A stretch of 64,000 nt of DNA, from assembly GCF_001426865.1 (NCBI RefSeq), contig NZ_LMFO01000015.1, positions 1 to 64,000 of the forward strand. Direction: 5' to 3'. Positions 29,601 through 36,480 of the stretch are shown here, in pieces (within the stretch, counting starts at the first letter, position 1; each line of letters opens with the position of its first letter). Both the position numbers and the translations under genes were made by a program. This DNA comes from Paenibacillus sp. Root52 (GTDB lineage: Bacteria > Bacillota > Bacilli > Paenibacillales > Paenibacillaceae). Below the pieces are notes generated by a model, which worked only from the letters and a program-made list of their open reading frames with translations, searched no databases and was not told where the DNA came from.

Positions 29601-32403
29601 CATACGTAAGAATTGAATCGTCAGCAGATATAGGTACAGTTGCATAACCAGGTTCTCCGCCGATATTCGGATACTTACTTCGAAGGATTTGATGCCGTGA
29701 TAGGATCTGATGAATTGCTCGTTCCAGTGCATCCAGATTCAGCGAACCTTTTACATCCCATACATAGGGCATATGATCACTGTAGGAATCCTGATGAAGC
29801 TGATGTGTGAACCAGAAGCGCTTTTGGGCAAAAGAAGGCTCTGGCTTCGCTAAATTAGATTGGGGTAGCAGCGCTGGTCGTAACTCCGATTCATTACCGT
29901 TCAGCAGTCTGCCATCAATAAGCGCTGATAAGCCCGCAATGGTTGGTCGCTCAAAGAACTCTGCGATCGTCATATCAATAGGATAGGACTGTCGAATACG
30001 AGAAATAATTCTTGTAGCTAATAGAGAATGCCCTCCAAGCATGAAGAACGGATCATGTAGCCCAATCTCACTCAGTCCAAGGACATCAGACCATATGGCA
30101 AGCACCTGTCGCTCCGTAGGCTGATACTCCGAGAGGTCTAGATCCGAGGAATCCTCATGCTTTCTCTCAGGCCATGGCAGTGACTTTCGATCCAGCTTGC
30201 CATTAGGCAACAATGGGATACTATCTAGCTCAATCCAGAAGGAAGGCATCATATACTCTGGTAAGCGATCTTTTAAAAAAGCATATAGTTCTTCTGTACT
30301 CACTGCACCGGTATGGGGCATTTTGGGAACATAGTAGAGCACAATTCTTTTGTCATCCGGCGAAAATTCGTGAACCATCGCTACGTTATTCTTCAATAAA
30401 GGATGCTGGGATAATAAAGCTTCAATCTCACCCAGCTCGATGCGGAATCCCCGAATTTTGACCTGATTATCGATACGACCTACGATCTCTAGACAGCCAT
30501 CATGATGATAACGTACTAGATCACCGGTCTTGTACATGCGAGCCCCCGGTTCAAAAGGGTTGTCCAGAAAAACAGAACGATTCAGATCAGGTTGTTGCAA
30601 GTATCCATACGCCACGCCCTCTCCGCCGATATAAAGCTCCCCGGCAAACCCCGGTGGCATGAGTTGCTGGCGCTCATCAAGCACATACATCCGAGCGTTA
30701 GGAATAGCGTATCCTGCTGGAATGCGGCCATATTCCTCTTTCATCTGGCTCATGTCAAACAATGTGGTCGTAACCGTTGCCTCTGTGGGACCATACGTAT
30801 TGATCAACCGGATCTGATCTCCGGCTAGCTGAAGCCACTTTTCGTAAATGAGCATAGAAGGTTGTTCGGCATTAAGCAGCACCATGCGCAGGTTATCAGG
30901 CAAAGGAAATCCGAACTCTCCGCAGTCCTCAACCCAACTATGCCAGAACGCAGTAGGTAAGCTTAATACGCTGATGTGCTGTTCGATGATATATGTTGTA
31001 AAAGCTGAATCTGGATAGCGATATGGATCAGGGACAAATACAACCGTTGCACCACTCAGCCAGAACGGAAAGATCTCTTCAATCGTGGCATCAAAACTAA
31101 TCGGTGCAAATTGTAAAACTCGATCCGCTGATGATATGTCCAATGCATGAATAATGGAGTACAGATAACCGGTCAATGAGCGGTGACGAATCGCCACACC
31201 CTTAGGAAATCCGGTTGATCCCGACGTGAAAATAACATAAGCAAGCAGATCAGCGTGTGCCCTCTGTTGGTAGGTCATAGCTTGAGAAGCAATGCTGTCC
31301 TGTTCTGTCCCTAAATGAATCTTGGTTACGTCACTTCCCAGTTCGAGGTCTGCCTCATCTATAATTAAAAATCCTAGCTCAGCTTGCCCAGCCATATATT
31401 CCAGCCGACTTACAGGGTAACTGATATCAAGTGGTACATAGGCTCCACCACATTTCAGAACAGCCAGCTTGGCCACAGCCATATGTACGGATCGACTCAT
31501 ATATATGCCAACATGATCGCCGGGAACCACACCCCTGGTCTCCAAATAATTCGCTAGCCGGTTAGATGCCTCTGCAAGCTCACGATAGCTCATGCGGGCA
31601 TCCAATGATTCCACCGCTATCGCATCCGGTGTGCTCTGGGCTTGAAGGTCGAAAAGCTCATGCACACATTGCTCCTGAGGAAACTCAAGGTGCGGCGCAC
31701 ACCACTCCGATAATAGCTGTTCTTTCTCGTATGGGGTCAGAAAAGATACTGTATCTACATCCAGGTCAGGCTGCTCAGCAATCTGAGCAAGCAACGATAC
31801 AAGATGCTCACGCATACCGCTTATCTTGTCCTCATCAACCGTGATATCATGACTTAATAGCTGGACGTTACATGAAGCCCCTGTCACACTCCATATCAGC
31901 TCAGTGGAGAACGAATCTTCAAGCGATGGTAGCGTATTAGCTTGAACTTCTTGCTTCTCCTCTTTTCTGACTAACCCTAGCGCATCCTCTATGTTAAAAA
32001 ATATTCGCATCGTCCAATTGTCTGAAGACTTCTCCGTTGTAGCCATCCCCTCTGTCCATGACTCCAGACAAAGGCTAGCTTGTTCAGCAATCTTTCTAAA
32101 TTGATCATGAATTTGAGTTAATAGCTTCGAAAAGGGAAGCGCCGGTGTAAAAACGGTGTTTACCGAAATTGCATCCTTCAAATCGTCTCCAGAATGCGAG
32201 GTATGCTCCGTTGCTTCATCCCGCGGGAAAACGAGGGCGATATCCACCTCATCCTTACCGGAATATCGATGTAAGAGAACTTGTACAGCTGCTAGTATCA
32301 TCATGCTCATAGAGGTATCCTGTGCCCGGCATATCCCCCGCAGCTCTTGTATTAATGAATGATCCACATCCAGAAAGGAGATGCTCCGTTCAGAATAAAT
32401 CAA
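26608..32403 (-). CDS. NRPS1: loading module with half C domain, C*-A1-T-C-A2-T
   Basis: 1931 residues from a TTG start with AAGGGAGAGG about 6 nt upstream. Residues 1-240 correspond to only the C-terminal half of a condensation domain and lack HHxxxDG. A1 (about 255-760): TSGSTGFPKG near 390; pocket by GrsA alignment D-A-E-S-L-N-T-V-T-K, whose first four positions equal the published Lys code of bacitracin synthetase. T1: LGGHSL near 789. C2: HHIVSDEWS near 982, with Glu in place of the usual Gly after the catalytic Asp. A2: TSGSTGRPKG near 1449; pocket D-I-L-Q-L-G-L-V-W-K, a glycine code. T2: IGGHSL near 1840, then an acidic docking tail. With kamA next door, chain start with beta-lysine followed by glycine is inferred. 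Confidence 0.93.
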   Translation of the reverse strand: MIYSERSISFLDVDHSLIQELRGICRAQDTSMSMMILAAVQVLLHRYSGKDEVDIALVFPRDEATEHTSHSGDDLKDAISVNTVFTPALPFSKLLTQIHDQFRKIAEQASLCLESWTEGMATTEKSSDNWTMRIFFNIEDALGLVRKEEKQEVQANTLPSLEDSFSTELIWSVTGASCNVQLLSHDITVDEDKISGMREHLVSLLAQIAEQPDLDVDTVSFLTPYEKEQLLSEWCAPHLEFPQEQCVHELFDLQAQSTPDAIAVESLDARMSYRELAEASNRLANYLETRGVVPGDHVGIYMSRSVHMAVAKLAVLKCGGAYVPLDISYPVSRLEYMAGQAELGFLIIDEADLELGSDVTKIHLGTEQDSIASQAMTYQQRAHADLLAYVIFTSGSTGFPKGVAIRHRSLTGYLYSIIHALDISSADRVLQFAPISFDATIEEIFPFWLSGATVVFVPDPYRYPDSAFTTYIIEQHISVLSLPTAFWHSWVEDCGEFGFPLPDNLRMVLLNAEQPSMLIYEKWLQLAGDQIRLINTYGPTEATVTTTLFDMSQMKEEYGRIPAGYAIPNARMYVLDERQQLMPPGFAGELYIGGEGVAYGYLQQPDLNRSVFLDNPFEPGARMYKTGDLVRYHHDGCLEIVGRIDNQVKIRGFRIELGEIEALLSQHPLLKNNVAMVHEFSPDDKRIVLYYVPKMPHTGAVSTEELYAFLKDRLPEYMMPSFWIELDSIPLLPNGKLDRKSLPWPERKHEDSSDLDLSEYQPTERQVLAIWSDVLGLSEIGLHDPFFMLGGHSLLATRIISRIRQSYPIDMTIAEFFERPTIAGLSALIDGRLLNGNESELRPALLPQSNLAKPEPSFAQKRFWFTHQLHQDSYSDHMPYVWDVKGSLNLDALERAIHQILSRHQILRSKYPNIGGEPGYATVPISADDSILTYEDKIVTHSEALQWMKQEVKRPFDLTLGQLVHIRLFRLGEEEYLLFLNMHHIVSDEWSVQLFVRELGLLYGDYLLGRPTSLEPLKVQYEDYAQIQKQWLSGDVLRRHEEYWVKQLADLTPLSLPTDRSKSKQQNKRSGKTLAFHIEDSLNNDLKRICETVETTLYMTLLSAFNVLLYRYTYQEDIAVGSPITNRNWPETEELIGLFVNTLVLRTHVSPEQSFLDLLEQAKKVSIEAYAHQEYPFEQLVEKLQPERKRETSPLFQVFFALHNTPDEKVIMPNLNMELYEMDFGIAQFDLSLTFKETEHGLTGEWVYDTDLFHEATIVRMKDHLVTLLEAVVAQPQLQLKDISIQSEAEHQLMIQEWNQTERSFPGRVALPELVSLQAMQTPAQTALTFGEDSISYQQLESWSNKLAFRLLEHVQPGDCVALYMERSMEMMVGILGIMKSGCAYVPIDPALPADRISYMLSDSGASLVLCDSSMQVPQDYVGHIMSVPPMETNQKDEERLSFTNLQDLAYIMYTSGSTGRPKGVEITHEALVNFAHSMIRLLDFKAGDRIAALTTVSFDIFALEALVPLIVGMEVALASGREQTDVHALNQFLARTSPDWMQLTPSRLQQIWVDEQMEQRLSGMTGILLGGEALPMALLQQLQSRFQGKIFNLYGPTETTVWSLSRDLTHADTVDLGRPIDNTELYILDPYLNPVPIGVAGELHIGGKGLARGYHNLEQLTSEKFIAHPYRSGERVYKTGDLAKYRADGHIEYLGRADYQVKVRGFRIELHEIEQYMHQHAAVDSMVVTVNEAVPRDKQLVGYFVVKSGLQVTVSELREFARQSLPYYMIPTLWVELESMPLSPSGKINRKALPEPDDSHVTPSNDYVEPTTDLEAVLCQICANVLSLEQVGIHDHFFEIGGHSLKLTQFLFQVEQACHISIPLGDIFDHPTVHELATYIEETHPDWQLTSKPLTAIQREETADIVVDALTEKEVEELLAALLEEDQHLG

Positions 32404-32476
32404 CTCTATCCTCTCCCTTGACTATGATGATCCATTGCATGAATGGAGGTGCCTGTCTCATTGAAATTTACCGACA

Positions 32477-33904
32477 TTAATCAGCAAGGATATGTTCGCC
32501 TGATGGACGAAGATCTTTATTCATCTTCTTCTCCTTAAGTCGATCACGATTTTCCCGTTTATCCTTCAAGGTCTCAGCTCCACTGTTCCTAAAGGCTTCC
32601 CTCTTGGAATATCTCTCCAGCTCATCTGGAACGAGACTCTCCTGTTCATCCCCGTGGTAAAAGTTAGAGACACCTGTGGTTCGATAGGCAACTGAATTGC
32701 CATAATAAGCATCGAAGTAACGATCTGCAGTCCCCTCTTCATAGTTGCGAGGTTCAGGATACGCTGTAATTACGCCTTCAAAGTTCCGTAGAATGGTTTT
32801 GCCAGGTGATTGAGAAACGATGTAGTTAGGCTGAACCGGAATTTTACCACCACCGCCTGGAGCATCCACCACAAAGGTAGGTACGGAATAACCCGAAGTA
32901 TGCCCTCTGAGCGATTCCATAATCTCAATTCCTTTGGAGATCGTTGTCCGAAAATGACCAATTCCCTCCGATAAGTCGCATTGATACATATAGTAAGGAC
33001 GAACTCGCATCTTAACGAGGTCCAGATTTAGTTTCTTCATAATATGGCTGCTATCATTGATTCCTTTGAGTAATACCGACTGATTGCCTAATGGAACACC
33101 TGCATCTGCTAACATCTCACAGGCTCTTCTGGCTTCCTCTGTAATTTCAATAGGTGTATTAAAGTGGGTGTTAAGCCAGATAGGATGGTATTTCTTAAGC
33201 ATGTTGCACAGATTCTCGGTAATGCGCTGTGGAAATACAACTGGGGCTCTCGTGCCGATTCGAATGATCTCGACATGTGGAATTTTGCGTAGCTCACTGA
33301 TGATGTACTCTAGAATTTTGTCATTGACCAGCAATCCGTCGCCTCCAGATAGAAGCACATCGCGTACAGCTGGTGTATTACGAATATAAGCGATCGCATC
33401 TTCCATCTGTTTCTTGGGAACTCCCATGCCGATCTGACCAGAGAATCGTCTTCGCGTGCAATAACGGCAATACATCGAGCATTGATTGGTAATGAGGAAT
33501 AGAACCCGGTCAGGATAACGATGGGTTAGCCCTGGAACCGGTGAATCATCATCTTCCGCAAGAGGATCTTCGAGGTCGTAACTCATCATCTTCATCTCTT
33601 GGGATATCGGAACACTCTGCTTACGAATAGGGCAATCGGGGTTATCTGGATCCATTAACATAGCATAATAAGGCGTAATATTGAGTGGAATCGTCTGAGC
33701 GGAAATCCGAACACCATCTTCTTCATCCGGTGTTAGACGAATAACTTTCTTGAGTTGATCCACAGTTTTGATTGTATTGGTCAGTTGCCATATCCAATCA
33801 TTCCAGTCCTTCTCTTCGACGTTCTCCCATAATTCGACTTCCTGATAGTGTCTTCTGTGCTGAGCGGTTTTATCTGGCATTTCACGTTGAGTGTACAAAA
33901 ACAT
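32477..33904 (-). CDS. kamA: L-lysine 2,3-aminomutase
   Basis: 475 residues, close to Bacillus KamA/YodO along its whole length. A radical-SAM, PLP-dependent enzyme that converts L-alpha-lysine to L-beta-lysine. Visible hallmarks: the iron-sulfur motif CSMYCRYC with the following TRRRFSG, SGGDGLLVND, the SAM/PLP-site stretches IRIGTRAPVVFPQR and NTHFNTPIEIT, the PLP-binding Lys in DAPGGGGKIPVQPN, and the C-terminal NFEGVITAYPEP. The ATG has AAGGGGAGAG directly upstream. It ends 73 bp before NRPS1 on the same strand with no terminator between, so it very likely supplies beta-lysine to A1. No AblB-type beta-lysine acetyltransferase is adjacent, which argues against the osmolyte pathway. Confidence 0.95.
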   Translation of the reverse strand: MFLYTQREMPDKTAQHRRHYQEVELWENVEEKDWNDWIWQLTNTIKTVDQLKKVIRLTPDEEDGVRISAQTIPLNITPYYAMLMDPDNPDCPIRKQSVPISQEMKMMSYDLEDPLAEDDDSPVPGLTHRYPDRVLFLITNQCSMYCRYCTRRRFSGQIGMGVPKKQMEDAIAYIRNTPAVRDVLLSGGDGLLVNDKILEYIISELRKIPHVEIIRIGTRAPVVFPQRITENLCNMLKKYHPIWLNTHFNTPIEITEEARRACEMLADAGVPLGNQSVLLKGINDSSHIMKKLNLDLVKMRVRPYYMYQCDLSEGIGHFRTTISKGIEIMESLRGHTSGYSVPTFVVDAPGGGGKIPVQPNYIVSQSPGKTILRNFEGVITAYPEPRNYEEGTADRYFDAYYGNSVAYRTTGVSNFYHGDEQESLVPDELERYSKREAFRNSGAETLKDKRENRDRLKEKKMNKDLRPSGEHILAD

Positions 33905-34261
33905 CTCTCCCCTTCACCATACCTAGTTATGTGATTCATGACTACTTAGCATCGAAGACTACGACTACTCTACAGAAACATCGAAAATTCCCTTGTGCAT
34001 TCATAAGTGCATTCACAATTACTTTCATACGCACACCAGAGTACATCAAACATCAACGATGCACTCTATAAGATTTATTTGAAATAATATACAAATATAT
34101 CTTTAAGGACTATTGTAACCATATTTTGCTATAATTGAAATAGAAAATTACAATTTTATATTATTGATTACTTAATTTTACATATTACTCGCAATTGACT
34201 TATCATTCGTGTTCAGAGCATCCCGCTTTGGTACCAAGAAGATAAATGAAGGTAAACTTGA
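33905..34261. other. Intergenic leader upstream of kamA
   Basis: 357 bp, very AT-rich, between the exporter stop and kamA. It contains a plausible promoter (34112-34140) and two direct 9-bp repeats GTGCATTCA at 33995-34003 and 34007-34015, spaced by 12 bp in the transcribed leader, which may be an operator half-site pair. No gene and no clear terminator was seen. Confidence 0.5.
34112..34140 (-). promoter_or_regulatory. Candidate promoter of the kamA-NRPS operon
   Basis: Minus strand reads TTTCAA (34140-34135), a 17-bp spacer and TACAAT (34117-34112). It lies about 200 bp upstream of the kamA start, leaving a long untranslated leader. Confidence 0.45.
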
Positions 34262-35545
34262 TTAGGCATGTGCATCCTTCACAGGTTCATGATACGAGGT
34301 TGGAATAGCTGCTGTTTCTGATAATTCCAGCTGATCAATGGACGGTAACCTCCGAAGCACACCGCTAACGAGCCAATACACACCAAAGATCACCATGGCA
34401 ATGCCACCAAGTAAAATGGAATACAGAGGGCTTATCGAACCAATCGCTCCACCCACCAAAGCTCCAATCGGCATACTAAACGCTGCGGCACTGGATACAA
34501 CGGTAATGACTCTACCAATCATTGAGGTTTCAATCTGTCTTTGAATTGCGGAGAACATCAGTACATTGAAAATTCCAATCGTTACAAATCCTGCGCCATA
34601 GAGTGCAATAGATGGGATTACCGGCAACAGGCTTGCACCGACCCATAATAACCCTGAAGATACGCCGCAGAGCACGGTGAGCTTACCAAAAGGGAATTTA
34701 CCAACACGCGGTGTAATGACCGCTCCACATAACAGTCCTACGGACATTGCCGCCATATAATACCCATAGTAGGATTCACTCCCACCTTGCATCAGGGCAA
34801 ATGCCGGAAGTGTGGCGAACATCGCAGCAATGAAAAAGTTAACAAAGAAGCAAGCAACGACCAGATGAGGGATAATCGATGAACCTGTGATATAACGGAT
34901 TCCAGCCATAAAGTCTTGTTTGTAATTTTGGAGCCATTTACTGATCTCCGGCTGCTCCTTCTCATCGGTATTTTGAAAATCAAAGCGATACAGGGTATAG
35001 ATTAAGGACGTACACAAATGGCATATAGCCGTAATAAGAATCGCTTGCACGGGGCCGATGAATGCAACCACGATGCCCGCAACAGCGAGAAATACGATGT
35101 TCATACTTTCCCGGAGTGTGTTCAGATATGAGTTAGCCTGTACCAGGCTATCCTGAGGTACGATACTGGGGATGACTGTAGATTCTACGGGGTAGGTAAA
35201 CTGTGAGATCATCGCTACGATGAACAATACGAGAATGCAATAAAATACGTTCAATCCAAACAACACAGCAAAGAGCGGAATCGAGAACAATAAGGCTGAC
35301 TTTAGAAATTCACAGAACACGAGACTTTTTTTGTACGATACGTAATTGGCAAAAGGGGCAATCAGGAAGCCCAAGCAATCCGCAGCACTGATAGCGAAAT
35401 AGGCTAATCCTGAATAAAATACATTGCCGCTGATCGCAAGGACAAGCAGCATGCCAGCCACCTCGTACACACCCGTTCCAATGCCTTTGACGAACATACC
35501 AGACAATAGAATATTAAAATTCCGATTGAACAAACGCGTACTCAA
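34262..35545 (-). CDS. MFS exporter (EntS/DHA3-like)
   Basis: 427-residue multi-pass membrane protein with about 12 predicted helices of the major facilitator superfamily (RNFNILLSGMFVKGIGTG at the N-terminus, PVESTVIPSIVPQDSLVQANS loop, repeated halves). The family includes macrolide and siderophore exporters. The start is TTG 35545, overlapping the stop of the ArsR-like gene by 4 nt (TTGA), with GGGGGAG about 5 nt upstream. It sits directly before the kamA-NRPS operon, so peptide export or self-protection is a reasonable inference, though a housekeeping drug pump cannot be excluded. Confidence 0.85.
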   Translation of the reverse strand: MSTRLFNRNFNILLSGMFVKGIGTGVYEVAGMLLVLAISGNVFYSGLAYFAISAADCLGFLIAPFANYVSYKKSLVFCEFLKSALLFSIPLFAVLFGLNVFYCILVLFIVAMISQFTYPVESTVIPSIVPQDSLVQANSYLNTLRESMNIVFLAVAGIVVAFIGPVQAILITAICHLCTSLIYTLYRFDFQNTDEKEQPEISKWLQNYKQDFMAGIRYITGSSIIPHLVVACFFVNFFIAAMFATLPAFALMQGGSESYYGYYMAAMSVGLLCGAVITPRVGKFPFGKLTVLCGVSSGLLWVGASLLPVIPSIALYGAGFVTIGIFNVLMFSAIQRQIETSMIGRVITVVSSAAAFSMPIGALVGGAIGSISPLYSILLGGIAMVIFGVYWLVSGVLRRLPSIDQLELSETAAIPTSYHEPVKDAHA

Positions 35546-36021
35546 GTGATCTCCCCCTCATCATACTCTTTTGCTTCGAAACTGATCTGGTACGCCGTTC
35601 TATCTTGCTTAGACGTGAGTGACTGCTGTGTATATTTGTAGAACAATTCTGAGATTTCGTCACTTAAAGCAGCCAATTCTGCCTCGGACAGCATGATGTA
35701 GTTATCACGCTTAGCCCGAAATTGTTGCTTCACCTTAAGTTCTGAATCATTGACTCGAAACAACGTCGCTTTGGCTCTGTAAAATTTCTCAACAATTCCT
35801 CTCGAAACCTCCGTATGTACCAGCTCCAAAATCTCATGCTTAAACAATTGCTGGATGTGATAATACGTTGTACCAGGGTCTTTATCCAACCGGTCTGCCA
35901 CCTGCTTGGACGTCATCGGCTGCTCGGATAACAAAATAATGATCTCAACCCGGAACGGATGCGAAATAATCTTCTGTTGCTCCAATGTGATATCCATCGG
36001 CTGCAATGCTTCGTCTGACAT
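35542..36021 (-). CDS. ArsR-like winged-helix transcriptional regulator
   Basis: 159 residues. The N-terminal winged helix (about 10-85) contains ISHPFRVEIIILLSEQPMTSKQVADRLDKD and TTYYHIQQLFKHEILE, typical of HTH_20/ArsR-type repressors. No Cys or His metal site is visible, so it probably does not sense metal. The C-terminal half is helical and unassigned. The ATG has GAGGTGA 6 nt upstream. It is co-transcribed with the MFS exporter and probably controls it; whether it also controls the NRPS operon is open. Confidence 0.82.
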   Translation of the reverse strand: MSDEALQPMDITLEQQKIISHPFRVEIIILLSEQPMTSKQVADRLDKDPGTTYYHIQQLFKHEILELVHTEVSRGIVEKFYRAKATLFRVNDSELKVKQQFRAKRDNYIMLSEAELAALSDEISELFYKYTQQSLTSKQDRTAYQISFEAKEYDEGEIT

Positions 36022-36480
36022 GGTCGTTCACCTCTATAACCTTCATAATGTGAAAAGCAGTAATTAAACTATATAAATTGAACTAAAAAGATTCACACTG
36101 ACCACTCCGATGACAGAACAACCTTCCGATCGCTGTTATCCCCAGATTTTTCTGATTCTCTTTTCCAAAGGGGGAAATCCGGGGATAAAGGCGAACGCTC
36201 CGCTTCTTCACGTTATTTCCGTCCTCTTCGTTCTTGTGTAAATGTCTAGTCAATCTATATAGTAATTAAATCAGCGTTTAAATCGATTTATAAATCTAAA
36301 TCGTGTTGGAAGCATCATATCAACTCATGGAACAATTTGTCAATTATTTTATAAAAATAGCCCGATCACCGATCTCCAATAGAGAATCCGTAACCAGGCT
36401 ACACAGAACATATACAGCTACACGGAGCGCATAAACTGAGATAACAAGCATAGATGCATAGGACGTATCACATCAACAAA
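36022..36480. other. Intergenic region upstream of the ArsR-MFS pair
   Basis: 459 bp without a gene. It contains a 14-bp inverted repeat (36136-36188) and AT-rich stretches that could hold the promoter of the regulator gene. I see no well-spaced consensus promoter that I would defend. Confidence 0.4.
36136..36188. repeat. Inverted repeat, 14-bp arms
   Basis: Left arm TTATCCCCAGATTT (36136-36149) pairs with right arm AAATCCGGGGATAA (36175-36188) with one A-C mismatch; the loop is 25 nt. There is no U-run after either arm, so it is less likely a terminator than an operator or RNA structure upstream of the regulator gene. Confidence 0.6.

Noticed and set aside
8387..32403. Identity with the fusaricidin, polymyxin, tridecaptin or bacitracin clusters
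   Set aside because: Gene number, module count, the A-domain codes and the adjacent kamA do not agree with any of them.
32404..32476. A frameshift or missed exon-like extension providing the N-terminal half of the first C domain
   Set aside because: Only 73 bp separate kamA and NRPS1, the TTG has a proper ribosome site, and no C-domain sequence is visible in any frame there.
32477..33904. kamA as part of N-epsilon-acetyl-beta-lysine osmolyte synthesis
   Set aside because: No ablB-like acetyltransferase is adjacent. The only GNAT in the window (606-1157) is over 30 kb away and not AblB-like; the gene is instead tied to the NRPS genes.
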